Shown here one piece after another: positions 9,346 to 18,984 of a stretch of 64,000 bases of DNA. Under the pieces are notes generated by a model. The model worked only from the letters and a program-made list of their open reading frames with translations. It was not told where the DNA came from and ran no database searches. A program made the translations under genes and the position numbers. Source of the DNA: Lysobacter arenosi. GTDB lineage: Bacteria > Pseudomonadota > Gammaproteobacteria > Xanthomonadales > Xanthomonadaceae. The stretch lies in assembly GCF_016613475.2 (NCBI RefSeq), contig NZ_CP071517.1, positions 744,001 to 808,000 on the forward strand. The letters run 5' to 3'. The stretch's first letter is position 1; every line of letters begins with the position of its first letter.

Positions 9346-9645
9346 ATGTGGTACGTGATCGAAGGATATGACGGTAAGGAAGTACTGGCCCAGCGCCTGC
9401 AGGCCCGACCCGAGCACCTGGCCCGCCTGACCGCGCTGCGCGACCAGGGTCGCCTGCTGCTGGCGGGGCCGTGCCCGGCCATCGACGCCGAGGACCCGGG
9501 CCCGGCCGGCTTCAGCGGCAGCGTCGTCATCGCCGAGTTCGAATCGCTGGTCGCCGCCCGTGCCTGGGCCGATGCCGACCCCTATGTCGCGGCCGGGGTC
9601 TACCAGCGGGTCGAAGTACGTCCGTTCCGCAAGGTCCTGCCGTGA
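9346..9645 (+). CDS. YciI-like family protein
   Basis: 99 residues from the ATG at 9346 (MWYVIEGYD). A longer frame from 9304 would start inside the promoter-like TACAAT region. The sequence has the YciI/YCII ferredoxin-like layout: beta strand, helix with [25 protein letters not shown], and the acidic [11 protein letters not shown] motif that in this family forms the putative active-site loop. The biochemical function is not established. The stop overlaps the bolA GTG start by 3 bases, so the two are translationally coupled. Confidence 0.85.
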   Translation: MWYVIEGYDGKEVLAQRLQARPEHLARLTALRDQGRLLLAGPCPAIDAEDPGPAGFSGSVVIAEFESLVAARAWADADPYVAAGVYQRVEVRPFRKVLP

Positions 9646-9935
9646 GCGCCGGCCCGCTGCCCCGCGAGCAGCGGGTCGCGGCCATTCGCGCCGCCCTGGA
9701 AGCGGCGCTTTCGCCGCAGTCGCTCGAGGTCCAGGACGACAGCCACCGCCACGCCGGCCATGCCGGCGCCGCCGATGGCCGCGGCCACTTCAATGTCGAC
9801 ATCGTCAGCCAGGCGTTTGCCGGACTCAGCCCGATTGCCCGGCACCGGGCGGTGTACGCGGCGGTCGGTTCCTTGATGGATACCGACATCCACGCCCTGG
9901 CGATCCGCGCCAGGACGCCTGCCGAGGCCAGCTGA
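9642..9935 (+). CDS. bolA: BolA family protein
   Basis: 97 residues from a GTG at 9642 that overlaps the preceding TGA (GTGA). It has the BolA fold signature: helix [13 protein letters not shown], conserved [38 protein letters not shown] and the C-terminal [12 protein letters not shown]. BolA proteins bind with monothiol glutaredoxins through a conserved His/Cys and take part in Fe-S handling and stress morphology. The yciI-bolA order is common in this group and supports the start choice. Confidence 0.9.
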   Translation: MSAGPLPREQRVAAIRAALEAALSPQSLEVQDDSHRHAGHAGAADGRGHFNVDIVSQAFAGLSPIARHRAVYAAVGSLMDTDIHALAIRARTPAEAS

Positions 9936-10031
9936 CGGTGGCATTGCGAGGCGCGCGCATGTCGCGCCGCAGCATATTCCTGAGTGCTGAGAGGCCGGTG
10001 GCGCGGTGTTCTGAGAGCATGTCTCAACTCG

Positions 10032-10073
10032 CGTAACAATCGCTTTACACTTGCGCTTGTAAACGATTACAGT
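10032..10073 (+). promoter_or_regulatory. lacI promoter with LacI-type operator
   Basis: A TGTAAACGATTACA palindrome (10058-10071) with five-base arms TGTAA and TTACA. TTTACA (10044-10049) and TACAGT (10068-10073), 18 bp apart, form a plausible -35/-10 pair, so the operator covers the -10 and would give autorepression. A second looser dyad, GTAA-N8-TTAC, begins near 10032. Similar palindromes at 33100-33113 and 31613-31626 suggest a shared regulon. No footprint or expression data are visible; the assignment is inference from symmetry and position. Confidence 0.65.
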
Positions 10074-10105
10074 CGGCCCGCATCAAGCCGCGGAGCCGAC
10101 GAACC

Positions 10106-11158
10106 TTGGCCAGCGTAACCATCAAAGATGTCGCACGTGTGGCCCAGGTATCGGTGGCCACCGTGTCCCGGGCCCTCAACGGCCATGGCAACGTCGCCGA
10201 AGAGGTCCGCAACCGGGTACTGGCTGCGGCCAACGAGCTGCGTTACACGCCGCATGCCGCCGCCCGCAGCCTCAGCAGTCGCCGCACCCAGACGCTCGGC
10301 GTGGTCCTGCCGGACCTGCACGGCGAGTTTTTCTCCGAACTGATGCGCGGCATCGACCAGGTGGCGCGCGCATCGCGCCTGCACCTGCTGGTCTCGAGCT
10401 ACCACGGCAATCCGGAAGAGCAGGGCGCGGCACTGCGCGCGATGCGCGGCCGCGTCGATGGCCTGCTGGTGATGTCGCCCTATGTCGCGACCCCGACCGT
10501 GCTGAGCGAACACCTGGAACCTTCATTGCCGGCGGTGCTGATCAACAGCCAGGCAGGGTTGGATGGGGCGGCGGTGATCGGCGTGGACAATTACGGCGGC
10601 GCGGTCGCGATGGTCAGGCACCTGTTCGACAGTGGCCATCGCCGCATCGCTTTCATCGCCGGACCGGAAGACAACTTCGACGCGCACGAGCGATTGCGCG
10701 GTTACCGCGATGCGCTGGCGGAGCTGCTGCCCGATGCCAGGCCGTGGGTGGTGCAGGGCGGGTTCGACGAAGCGTCCGGCCATCGCGCCGGTCGTGAACT
10801 GCTGGCCGCCTCGCCGCGACCCGACGCCGTCTTCGCCGCCAACGACATGATGGCGCTGGGCTGCCTGTTCGGGTTCGCACAGTCCGGCGTGCGCGTACCG
10901 CAGGACATCGCGTTGTCCGGGTTCGATGACATCCCGCTCGCGCGCTACGTGCATCCGAGCCTGACGACGATGCGGGTGAACATCGCCGAACTTGGTGCGC
11001 GTGCTGCTCGCCAGTTGCTGGCGCGCGTTGCGGGTGAAAGCCTTCCGGACTCCGGCGCCGGCTCCGCTTCCGCCACCAGCTCGATTGCACTGCCGACCGA
11101 ACTGATCGTGCGCGAATCGAGCGTTGCCAATGCGACCTCGGGTAATCCGAAAAGTTGA
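10106..11158 (+). CDS. LacI-family transcriptional regulator of the glycan locus
   Basis: 350 residues. The N-terminal HTH (VTIKDVARVAQVSVATVSRALNG) and hinge helix are followed by a periplasmic-binding-protein-like effector domain (about 60-335, with VFAANDMMALGCLFG and ALSGFDDIPLARYVHPSLTT). The start is a TTG at 10106 with CGGAG about 10 bases upstream; no ATG lies closer to the HTH. It precedes the TonB-dependent receptor by 87 bp. The effector is probably a sugar released from the imported glycan, but this cannot be read from sequence. An operator in its own promoter suggests autoregulation. Confidence 0.92.
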   Translation: MASVTIKDVARVAQVSVATVSRALNGHGNVAEEVRNRVLAAANELRYTPHAAARSLSSRRTQTLGVVLPDLHGEFFSELMRGIDQVARASRLHLLVSSYHGNPEEQGAALRAMRGRVDGLLVMSPYVATPTVLSEHLEPSLPAVLINSQAGLDGAAVIGVDNYGGAVAMVRHLFDSGHRRIAFIAGPEDNFDAHERLRGYRDALAELLPDARPWVVQGGFDEASGHRAGRELLAASPRPDAVFAANDMMALGCLFGFAQSGVRVPQDIALSGFDDIPLARYVHPSLTTMRVNIAELGARAARQLLARVAGESLPDSGAGSASATSSIALPTELIVRESSVANATSGNPKS

Positions 11159-11245
11159 TTCGTACCGGGCCTTCCCCCGATTGGCCCGGTCCGTGTGCGA
11201 GAGCAAGTGACCCACCGCTTGAATGGAATTAGAGAGAGGAAGCAG

Positions 11246-14209
11246 ATGAAGCCCCATCCGTGCTCCGAACATCGTCCCACCCCCAAGTTGCTGGCCTGCG
11301 CGCTGGCGTCATGCCTCGCCCTCGCGGCCCCCGTCGCGCTGGCCCAGAGCACCGCAGCCACGATCCGTGGACAGATCACCGTTGATTCGGCCCCCGCCGG
11401 CGACGCCCAGGTGACCGCGACCAACGTTGCCACCGGACTGACCCGCAAGGTTCAGGCGTCCAACGGCACCTACAACGTCGGCGGCTTGCCACCCGGTACC
11501 TATCGCATCGACGTCGTTGCCGGCAATGCCACCACCACGCGCACGATCACTGTGCAGGTCGGACAGGTGGCGACGGTCAACCTCGCCGCGGCGGGCGGAG
11601 TCGCTGAAGCGGCACCCGCTCCGGATGCGACGGAGATAGATGCTGTCACCGTCACCTCGGACTTCGTGCCTGAGACCAAGACCTCCGAGATCGCCACCTA
11701 CGTCACCAGCAAGCAGCTCGAATCGCTGCCGCAGGGCACCCGCAACTTCCTTGCGTTTGCCGATCTCGCGCCTGGCGTGCAATTCCAGGGAGGTGGTCCG
11801 GAAGGTTCGACCCGGATCAAGTCCGGTGCGCAGAGCGCCAATGGCATCAACGTGTACATCGATGGCGTTGGCCAGAAGAATTATGTGCTGCAAGGCGGCA
11901 TCAGCGGCCAGGATTCGACCCGGGGCAACCCGTTCCCGCAGTCGGCGATCGGCGAGTACAAGGTCATCAGCCAGAACTACAAGGCCGAGTTCGACCAGCT
12001 CAGCAGCGCCGCGGTGGTCGCCACCACGCGCTCGGGCACCAATGACTTCGAAGGCAGTTTCTTCTGGGATTACACCTACACCGACTGGCGCAACCGGACC
12101 GTGTTCGAGGAGCGCAACGACACCAAGGCCAGAAGCAAGGAGGAGCAGTACGGCGCGACGTTCGGTGGCCCGATCCTGCGCGACCAGGCGCACTTCTTCC
12201 TGTCCTACGAGGCCAAGGAATACCAGTCCCCGCGTACGCTGATCCCGGGCCGCGGTTTCACCCTCGATGAGTTGCCTGCCAACATCCAGGCGCAGGCCGG
12301 GAACGGGTTCTATACCGCTCCGTTCAAGGAAGACCTGTACTTCGGCAAGATCGACTGGGCGATCGGCGAGAACCACTATCTCGAGTTGACCGGCAAATAC
12401 CGCGACGAGAGCGAGATCACCAGCATCGGTGACCTCAACGTGCCCAACTACGCCACCAGCAAGGACAACTCCGAGACCCGCGTCGACCTGCGCTACCAGT
12501 ACACCAACGGCGACTGGCTCAACGATGCCCACCTGACCTACGAGGAAGCGACGTTCAATCCGCGCCCGGTCAACAACGGCATTGCCTACAATCTCAGCGA
12601 CGGCACCAACATCTTCGACACGGTGGTGCGCAGTGGCGCCGGCGCGGACTTCCAGGACAAAGGCCAGGAAGGCTGGGGCTTCCAGGACGACCTGACTTTC
12701 ACCGGCTGGCAAGGCCATACGGTCAAGGGCGGCGTGAAGTTCAAGAGCGTGGAGGTGAGCGCGATAGAGCGCCAGCCCTACAACCCGCAGTTCACCTACA
12801 ACATCCACGGCAGCCTGACCCAGCCGATCAATGTCCGCTTCGGTTCGGCGCTGCCGGGCGTCGGCGATGGCAGTGCGTCTTCGCGCAACCGGCAGTACGG
12901 TTTCTATATCCAGGACGACTGGGAGGTCAACGACAAGCTGATCCTCAACCTGGGCTTGCGCTACGACTACGAGGAAAGTCCGACCTACCTCGACTACGTG
13001 ACGCCCGACGACGTGGTGGCGGCCCTGCGCGGCTCGACCGCGATCAACAATCCCAACTCCGGCATCAACGTCAACGACTACATCAGCACCGGCAACAACC
13101 GCGACTCGTTCAAGGATGGCTGGCAGCCGCGCGTTGGCTTCTCCTACGACCTCAATGCCGACCAGCAACACGTGATCTACGGCGGTGCAGGCCGTGCCTA
13201 CGACCGAAACCTGTTCGACTGGCTGCAGCTGGAGATCACCAAGGCCACCTTCCCGACGACGGAGGTCTGGTTCCGACGAGCCGATGGAACGTGCCCGACG
13301 TCGGCGCCGTGCGTCGACTTCAGCCCTTCCTACTTCGATCCGGCCGTGCTGGCTGCGCTGGCTTCTCCGAGCGGCGCCGGGCGTGAAGTGTTCGCGATCG
13401 ACAACGACATCAAGACGCCGTACTCGGATCAGTTCAGCCTCGGCATGCGCAACTCGCTCGGCATCTGGCTCACCGATGCCACGGTGTCGTACATCGAAAG
13501 CTACGACGGATTTGCGTTCCTGCTGGGCAACCGCCGTCCGGACGGTTCGTTCTTCCGGCCGGACTTCAACTGGGGTCCACCGTTCGGGCAGGGCCTGACC
13601 GGCTTCAGCAACCTGATCATCGGCACCAACGGCATCAAGACGCGCGCGACCTCGCTGTTCCTGAAGGCGGAGAAGCCGTATACGGCGGAATCGCGCTGGG
13701 GCGTGACGTTCGCCTACACCTACACCGATGCCAAGGAAAACCGGCAGGGCGGGGAAGTGTTCGCACTGGATTTCCCGACGCTCGACGGTTACGGCTGGAA
13801 GAAGGCCAAGGACGTGCCCGAGCACCGGCTGGTGTCGACCGGCATCTATGACGGCCCCGCCGGCTTCACCTTCTCCGGCAAGCTGACGCTGGCGACACCG
13901 GTCTGGCGCTATGCGACCAACTGCCTGGATGTCGACAAGCCCGACAACTGCTTCATCGACCAGTACAAGCCCGACGGGGATTTTGGATTCAAGCAGCTCG
14001 ACGTGGCGGTCATGAAGGAATTCGACACTGGCGCCGGGCTGAAGATGTGGGTACGCGGCGATATCCTGAACGTATTCGATTGGGCCAACTACGCCGGTTA
14101 CGACGACTTCCCCGGCGGTTTCCAGGACCCGAACGAGAACTTCGGCGAGCCAAATACACAGTTCTTCCCGACCCGGACGTTCAAACTGTCCCTCGGCTTC
14201 AACTTCTGA
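11246..14209 (+). CDS. TonB-dependent receptor with N-terminal carboxypeptidase-regulatory-like domain
   Basis: 987 residues. The signal peptide ends near ALAQ (about residue 34). A CarboxypepD_reg-like beta-sandwich follows (about 38-115, with GTYNVGGLPPGTYRI), then the plug (about 130-260) and a 22-strand-type barrel with many aromatic Tyr/Phe/Asn strands, ending in LGFNF with a C-terminal aromatic as expected for an outer-membrane barrel. This Oar-like receptor type is common in xanthomonads for oligosaccharide or large-ligand import. The ATG at 11246 follows GAGAGAGGA. Its position between lacI and glycosidase/ABC genes suggests uptake of glycan fragments across the outer membrane. Confidence 0.92.
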   Translation: MKPHPCSEHRPTPKLLACALASCLALAAPVALAQSTAATIRGQITVDSAPAGDAQVTATNVATGLTRKVQASNGTYNVGGLPPGTYRIDVVAGNATTTRTITVQVGQVATVNLAAAGGVAEAAPAPDATEIDAVTVTSDFVPETKTSEIATYVTSKQLESLPQGTRNFLAFADLAPGVQFQGGGPEGSTRIKSGAQSANGINVYIDGVGQKNYVLQGGISGQDSTRGNPFPQSAIGEYKVISQNYKAEFDQLSSAAVVATTRSGTNDFEGSFFWDYTYTDWRNRTVFEERNDTKARSKEEQYGATFGGPILRDQAHFFLSYEAKEYQSPRTLIPGRGFTLDELPANIQAQAGNGFYTAPFKEDLYFGKIDWAIGENHYLELTGKYRDESEITSIGDLNVPNYATSKDNSETRVDLRYQYTNGDWLNDAHLTYEEATFNPRPVNNGIAYNLSDGTNIFDTVVRSGAGADFQDKGQEGWGFQDDLTFTGWQGHTVKGGVKFKSVEVSAIERQPYNPQFTYNIHGSLTQPINVRFGSALPGVGDGSASSRNRQYGFYIQDDWEVNDKLILNLGLRYDYEESPTYLDYVTPDDVVAALRGSTAINNPNSGINVNDYISTGNNRDSFKDGWQPRVGFSYDLNADQQHVIYGGAGRAYDRNLFDWLQLEITKATFPTTEVWFRRADGTCPTSAPCVDFSPSYFDPAVLAALASPSGAGREVFAIDNDIKTPYSDQFSLGMRNSLGIWLTDATVSYIESYDGFAFLLGNRRPDGSFFRPDFNWGPPFGQGLTGFSNLIIGTNGIKTRATSLFLKAEKPYTAESRWGVTFAYTYTDAKENRQGGEVFALDFPTLDGYGWKKAKDVPEHRLVSTGIYDGPAGFTFSGKLTLATPVWRYATNCLDVDKPDNCFIDQYKPDGDFGFKQLDVAVMKEFDTGAGLKMWVRGDILNVFDWANYAGYDDFPGGFQDPNENFGEPNTQFFPTRTFKLSLGFNF

Positions 14210-14217
14210 GCGCGGCT

Positions 14218-14247
14218 GCCGGCCGCCCACCTCGTCGGGCGGCCGGC
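14218..14247 (+). terminator. Strong GC hairpin after the TonB receptor
   Basis: An 11-bp stem GCCGGCCGCCC (14218-14228) and GGGCGGCCGGC (14237-14247) with an 8-base loop, starting 9 bases after the receptor stop. There is no T-tract, so it may be a processing or attenuation hairpin that separates highly expressed receptor mRNA from the downstream enzyme and importer genes rather than a full terminator. Confidence 0.5.
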
Positions 14248-14287
14248 GGCCGCGTCCGGATCCTTTCCATCTTTACGGCAGCGGCTG

Positions 14288-15958
14288 ATGTTCGATTCGT
14301 TACGACGCAATTGGGGGGCTGCATCGCTGATGGCGGTGCTGGTGTTCGTTGCCGGTTGCAAGCAGAGCGAGCCGACATCCCAGACCTATCCGGTTTCCTC
14401 GGCGCCGCCGGTGCAGGTGGAGCCGCTGAAGGCGGCCAAGCTCGAGCTGCCGCCGCTGTTCGCCGACATCGAGAAGCGCACGTTCCAGTTTTTCTGGGAC
14501 ACGACCAACGAGAACAACGGCCTCACGCCTGATCGCTACCCCTCGCGCCCGTTCGCCAGCATCGCTTCGGTCGGCTTCGCCCTGACCGCGTATCCGATCG
14601 GCGTCGAGAACGGCTGGATCAACCGCAACCAGGCGGTCGACCGCACCCTGGTGACCTTGAAGTTCTTCCGCGACCTGCAGTCCGGCCCGCAGGACACGGG
14701 CAAGGGCGCCTACCAGGGCTTCTACTACCACTTCCTCGACATGGACACCGGCCACCGCTACCAGAGCTGGGTCGAGCTCTCCAGCGTCGATACCGCGTTG
14801 CTGATGATGGGCGTGCTGTTCGCGCAGAGCTATTACGACCGCGATGAGCCGCGCGAGAAGCAGATCCGCGAGATCGCCGACCAGCTTTACCGCAAGGTCG
14901 ACTGGACCTGGCTGCAGCAGAACAAGCCGCTGATCTCGATGGGCTGGTTCCCGGAGAGCGGTTTCATCAAGCACGACTGGACCGGCTACAACGAGGCGAT
15001 GATGCTGTACGTGTTGGCGATGGCCTCGCCGACGCATCCTGTGGATGCCGATGCCTGGACGGTGTGGACGCGCACCTACAACGACGTCTGGGGCGTTTAC
15101 CAGGGCGAGGAGTTCCTCGCCTTCGGGCCGATGTTCGGCCATCAGTACAGTCATGTCTGGATCGACTTCCGCGGCATCCAGGACGATTACATGCGCGAGC
15201 GCGGCATCGACTACTTCGAGAACAGCCGCCGCGCCGCCTACGCCCAGCGCGCCTACGCCATCGCCAACCCGATGAAGTGGGAGGACTACGGCCACGAGAC
15301 CTGGGGCCTGACCGCCAGCGACGGCCCGCAGCAGACCCTGCAGGAATACCGCGGCGAGCAGCGCCAGTTCCGCCACTATTCCGCGCGTGGCGCCGGCCTG
15401 CGCGACACCTTCGACGACGGCACGCTGGCGCCCACGGCGGTGATCGGCTCGCTGCCGTTCGCGCCGGAGATCGTCATCCCGACCACCGTCGCGCTGCACG
15501 ATCGCTACGGCGAATACCTGTATTCCAGCTATGGATTCCTTGATTCGTTCAACCCGAGCTTCGGCTACGACATCCCGCTCAAGACCGGGCGCCTGGTGCC
15601 GGACAAGGGCTGGGTCGCCAGCGACTACATCGGCATCGACCAGGGGCCGATCCTTGCGATGATCGCGAACTACCGCAACGAGTTCGTCTGGAACGTGATG
15701 AAGCGCAATCCCTACATCCGCGCCGGACTGGAGAAGGCCGGGTTCAAGGGCGGCTGGCTGCAGCCGCAGGGCGACACCGTCAGCACGCAGCCGTTGCCGC
15801 AGACGAAGAGCGAGAAGGACGCCGCGAACGCGCGGGCGCTTGGCGAGGCCGAATCGCGCGCGGCGCAGGCCAACGATGCGCAGCCGGCGCCGAAGGCCAA
15901 TGCCGAGACGCCGAAGCCGTCCAAGCCCTCCGCGCCGTCGAAGCAGCCGCAACAGTGA
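14288..15958 (+). CDS. Glycoamylase-fold lipoprotein, GH144-like (putative endo-beta-1,2-glucanase)
   Basis: 556 residues. Lipoprotein signal with Cys24 (VFVAGC). The body resembles the Pfam glycoamylase / GH144 group, an (alpha/alpha)6 fold: FQFFWDTTNENNGL, SIASVGFALTAYPIG, GWFPESGFIKHDWTGYNEAMM, GHQYSHVWIDFRGIQDDY, and the C-terminal GIDQGPILAMIANYRNEFVW. Characterised GH144 members are endo-beta-1,2-glucanases. The last 70 or so residues are an Ala/Lys/Pro/Gln-rich tail. It lies between the TonB receptor and the ABC importer, consistent with glucan cleavage in the periplasm or at the surface. The family match is from memory of motifs; the exact linkage cleaved is inference. Confidence 0.8.
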   Translation: MFDSLRRNWGAASLMAVLVFVAGCKQSEPTSQTYPVSSAPPVQVEPLKAAKLELPPLFADIEKRTFQFFWDTTNENNGLTPDRYPSRPFASIASVGFALTAYPIGVENGWINRNQAVDRTLVTLKFFRDLQSGPQDTGKGAYQGFYYHFLDMDTGHRYQSWVELSSVDTALLMMGVLFAQSYYDRDEPREKQIREIADQLYRKVDWTWLQQNKPLISMGWFPESGFIKHDWTGYNEAMMLYVLAMASPTHPVDADAWTVWTRTYNDVWGVYQGEEFLAFGPMFGHQYSHVWIDFRGIQDDYMRERGIDYFENSRRAAYAQRAYAIANPMKWEDYGHETWGLTASDGPQQTLQEYRGEQRQFRHYSARGAGLRDTFDDGTLAPTAVIGSLPFAPEIVIPTTVALHDRYGEYLYSSYGFLDSFNPSFGYDIPLKTGRLVPDKGWVASDYIGIDQGPILAMIANYRNEFVWNVMKRNPYIRAGLEKAGFKGGWLQPQGDTVSTQPLPQTKSEKDAANARALGEAESRAAQANDAQPAPKANAETPKPSKPSAPSKQPQQ

Positions 15959-15968
15959 TGAGCCCGAC

Positions 15969-17285
15969 GTGATCGCCCGCCTGCGTCAGGAAGTGTGCAA
16001 CCGCCTGCGATGGATCGCGACGATCGCCGCGCTGGCCGGTGTGGCGGTTGTATCCGCTTGCTCGGGCGATGACGACCGGCGAGAAGTGGTTCGCTTCTGG
16101 GCGATGGGCTACGAAGGCGAAGTGGTCGCCCAGCTGATCCCGGAGTTCGAGCGGCGCAATCCCGGCATCCGCGTCGAGCTGCAACAGCTGCCGATCATTT
16201 CCGCGCACGAGAAGCTGCTGACCGCATTCGCAGGCGATGCTCTGCCCGATGTCGGTGCGATCGGCAACACCTGGGTGTCGGAGTTCTCGCTGCTCAACGC
16301 ACTGACACCGCTCGATGCGCGCCTGGCCGACACGCCGGGCCTGCAGGCCCGTGACTACTTCCAGGGCGCTTGGGATACCGGCGTCATCGGAACGACGGTC
16401 TACGCCGTGCCGTGGTACGTCGAGACCCGATTGCCGTTCTACCGGCGCGACCTGCTCGAGAAGGCAGGCATCGCCCAGCCACCGCGTACGTGGGCGGAAT
16501 GGAAAGTGGCGATGGCCGCGATCAAGCGCGAGGTCGGCCCCAACCGCTACGCCGCGCTGTTCCCGCTGAACGAAGCCGAGCCGCTGTTGAACCTGGGCAT
16601 CCAGTCGCCCGAACCGTTGTTGCGCGACGACGGCCGCTACGGCAACTTCCGCAGTCCCGGCTTCAAGCGGGCGCTGGGTTTCTATCGCGACGTGTTCGTC
16701 AACAAGTGGGCACCGGTGGCCAGCAACACCCAGATCGCCAATGTCTGGAACGAGTTCGGTCGCGGCTACTTCAGCTTCTACGTCAACGGCCCCTGGAATA
16801 TCGCCGAGTTCCGCAACCGGCTGCCGCCACAGTTGCAGTCGACCTGGATGACGATGCCGCTGCCGGGTGAGAACGGTCCTGGCGCCTCGGTCGCCGGCGG
16901 CGCGAGCTTCGTCGTGTTCCGCAAGTCCAGGCACCAGGACGCGGCGTGGAAGCTGGTCGCGTATCTCTCGCAGCCGCAGATGCAGGTGCGCTTCCATGCC
17001 CTGACCGGCAACCTGCCGCCGCGACGCAGCGCCTGGGAAGCGCCGACCTTGAAGGACGATGTCTACGCCCGCGCATTCCGCGACCAGCTCGAGCGTGCGC
17101 GGCCGACGCCGAAGGTGCCGGAGTGGGAGCGCATCGCCAACGAGATCAAGCTGGTCGGCGAGCAGCTGGCCAATGGCCGACTCAGCGTTGACGAGGCCGC
17201 GGCCGAGCTCGACCGCCGCGCCGACAAAATCCTCGAGAAGCGACGCTGGATGCTCGACCACCGCACGATAGGAGCGGCGCCATGA
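15969..17285 (+). CDS. ABC transporter sugar-binding lipoprotein (family 1 solute-binding protein)
   Basis: 438 residues from a GTG at 15969, 10 bases after the preceding stop. A lipobox (VVSAC, Cys31) anchors it in the inner membrane. The binding-protein fold begins at REVVRFWAMGYEGEVVAQLIPEFERRNPGIRVE and has the usual late motif GGASFVVFRKSRHQDAAWKLVAYLS. It resembles maltose/oligosaccharide-type (MalE-like) proteins. Its TGA overlaps the ATG of the first permease. No ribosome binding site is obvious before the GTG, so coupled translation from the upstream lipoprotein is likely. Confidence 0.9.
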   Translation: MIARLRQEVCNRLRWIATIAALAGVAVVSACSGDDDRREVVRFWAMGYEGEVVAQLIPEFERRNPGIRVELQQLPIISAHEKLLTAFAGDALPDVGAIGNTWVSEFSLLNALTPLDARLADTPGLQARDYFQGAWDTGVIGTTVYAVPWYVETRLPFYRRDLLEKAGIAQPPRTWAEWKVAMAAIKREVGPNRYAALFPLNEAEPLLNLGIQSPEPLLRDDGRYGNFRSPGFKRALGFYRDVFVNKWAPVASNTQIANVWNEFGRGYFSFYVNGPWNIAEFRNRLPPQLQSTWMTMPLPGENGPGASVAGGASFVVFRKSRHQDAAWKLVAYLSQPQMQVRFHALTGNLPPRRSAWEAPTLKDDVYARAFRDQLERARPTPKVPEWERIANEIKLVGEQLANGRLSVDEAAAELDRRADKILEKRRWMLDHRTIGAAP

Positions 17286-18163
17286 TGCGCGCGACCACGG
17301 CCGGCTGGATCTTCGCCGGCCCGGCACTGGCGGTGATCGGCGTATTCTTCGGCCTGCCGGTGCTGGCCGCGCTCGCGCTGAGCCTGACCGACTTCGACAT
17401 CTACTCCCTGTCCGACATCGCCAACCTGCGCTTCGTCGGCCTGGGCAACTACCTGGGTCTGCTGCAGAACCCGCTGTTCTGGAAGGCGCTGGGTAACACG
17501 CTGTACTTCGTCGTCGTCGGCGTGCCGCTGTCGATCGCGGTGTCGCTGGCTGCCGCCTTGCTGCTGCATTCGAAACTGGCGCGTTTCAAGCCGCTGTTCC
17601 GCACGGCCTACTTTGCGCCGGTGGTGACCACCGTGGTGGCGATGGCGGTGATCTGGCGCTATCTCTTCCACACCGGTTACGGCCTGGTGAACTGGGCGCT
17701 GTCGTGGGTCGGCATCGATGCGGTCGACTGGCTCGGTGACCCGAAGTGGGCCATGCCGACGATCATCCTGTTCGCGGTATGGAAGAACTTCGGCTACAAC
17801 ATGATCATCTTCCTGGCCGGGCTGCAGTCGATCCCGGAAGACCTGTACGAGGCGGCGCGCATCGACGGCGCCTCGCCGCTGCGCCAGTTCCGCCATGTCA
17901 CCCTGCCGTTGCTCGGCCCGGTGCTGCTGCTGGTGTCGATCCTGACCCTGTCGGGTTATTTCCAGCTGTTCGCCGAGCCCTACGTGATGACCCAGGGCGG
18001 GCCGCTGCAGAGCACGGTCAGCGTGCTGTACCTGATGTACGACGAGGGCTTCAAGTGGTGGAACCTGGGCAACGCGTCGGCGGTGGCGTTCATGCTGTTC
18101 GCGCTGATGACGGCGGTGACCAGCGGCCTGTTCTGGTTCGCGCGGCGCAAGGGGGCGGAGTGA
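17282..18163 (+). CDS. ABC sugar transporter permease (MalF type)
   Basis: 293 residues with six predicted membrane segments. It contains the EAA loop EAARIDGASPLRQFRHVTLPLLGPV that contacts the ATPase. The ATG overlaps the binding-protein stop (ATGA), and its own stop overlaps the next permease start (TGATG). With the neighbouring permease it forms the heterodimeric channel for an oligosaccharide importer. No ATPase gene lies in this operon. Confidence 0.93.
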   Translation: MMRATTAGWIFAGPALAVIGVFFGLPVLAALALSLTDFDIYSLSDIANLRFVGLGNYLGLLQNPLFWKALGNTLYFVVVGVPLSIAVSLAAALLLHSKLARFKPLFRTAYFAPVVTTVVAMAVIWRYLFHTGYGLVNWALSWVGIDAVDWLGDPKWAMPTIILFAVWKNFGYNMIIFLAGLQSIPEDLYEAARIDGASPLRQFRHVTLPLLGPVLLLVSILTLSGYFQLFAEPYVMTQGGPLQSTVSVLYLMYDEGFKWWNLGNASAVAFMLFALMTAVTSGLFWFARRKGAE

Positions 18164-18984
18164 TGACCCCGCGCCTGGCCAAAGCCATCATCAACGGCCT
18201 GCTGATCGCCCTGGGCGTGATCAGCGTGGCGCCTCTGCTGTGGATGCTCTCGGTGTCGTTCATGCAGCCCGGCGAAGCCAGCCAGTTCCCGCCGCCACTG
18301 CTGCCTGCCAGCGCAACCCTGCACAACTACCACGAGCTGTTCGCGCGCGCCGGCATGGGCCGCTACTTGCTCAACAGCTTCCTCATCGCGATCATGGCCA
18401 CGCTGATCGGCGTGTTGCTGAACACCATGGCCGGCTACGCCTTCGCCAAGCTGCGCTTCGCCGGGCGCGATCGCATCTTCCAGGTGCTGCTGGCGGCGCT
18501 GGTGATCCCGGCGCAGGTGACGATGATGCCGCTGTTCCTGATGCTCAAGCAGCTGGGGCTGGTCAACAGCTATGCGGGCGCGATCGTGCCGTCGCTGGCG
18601 ACGGTGTTCGGCATCTTCCTGGTGCGCCAGTACGCGCGTTCGATTCCGGACGAGCTGCTCGAAGCGGCGCGGATCGACGGAGCAGGGGAGGTGCGCATCT
18701 TCTTCCAGATCGTGCTGCCGGTGCTCAAGCCGATCCTCGTGACGCTGGCGATCTTCGTGTTCCTGGCGTCGTGGAACGACTTCATGTGGCCGCTGATCGT
18801 GCTCAGCGACAAGAGCCTGCAGACGCTGCCGGTCGCGCTGGCGACGCTGTCGCGTGAGCATGTGCAGGACAACGAGATGATGATGGCCGGCTCGGTGGTC
18901 ACCGTGCTGCCGGTGCTGTTGCTGTTCCTGGCGTTGCAGCGCTACTACCTGCAGGGGCTGCTGGTGGGGAGCGTGAAGGGATGA
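18163..18984 (+). CDS. ABC sugar transporter permease (MalG type)
   Basis: 273 residues with about six membrane segments and the EAA loop EAARIDGAGEVRIFFQIVLP. The conserved WNDFMWPL motif of MalG-type carbohydrate permeases is present. The start is the ATG at 18163 that overlaps the previous TGA. The stop overlaps the ATG of the discoidin-type glycosidase by 4 bases (ATGA), so the importer and the glycosidase belong to one transcript. Confidence 0.93.
   Translation: MTPRLAKAIINGLLIALGVISVAPLLWMLSVSFMQPGEASQFPPPLLPASATLHNYHELFARAGMGRYLLNSFLIAIMATLIGVLLNTMAGYAFAKLRFAGRDRIFQVLLAALVIPAQVTMMPLFLMLKQLGLVNSYAGAIVPSLATVFGIFLVRQYARSIPDELLEAARIDGAGEVRIFFQIVLPVLKPILVTLAIFVFLASWNDFMWPLIVLSDKSLQTLPVALATLSREHVQDNEMMMAGSVVTVLPVLLLFLALQRYYLQGLLVGSVKG

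Noticed and set aside
11309-14230. A 973-residue open frame on the minus strand opposite the TonB receptor.
   Set aside because: No ribosome binding site or family signature; the receptor on the plus strand is well supported.
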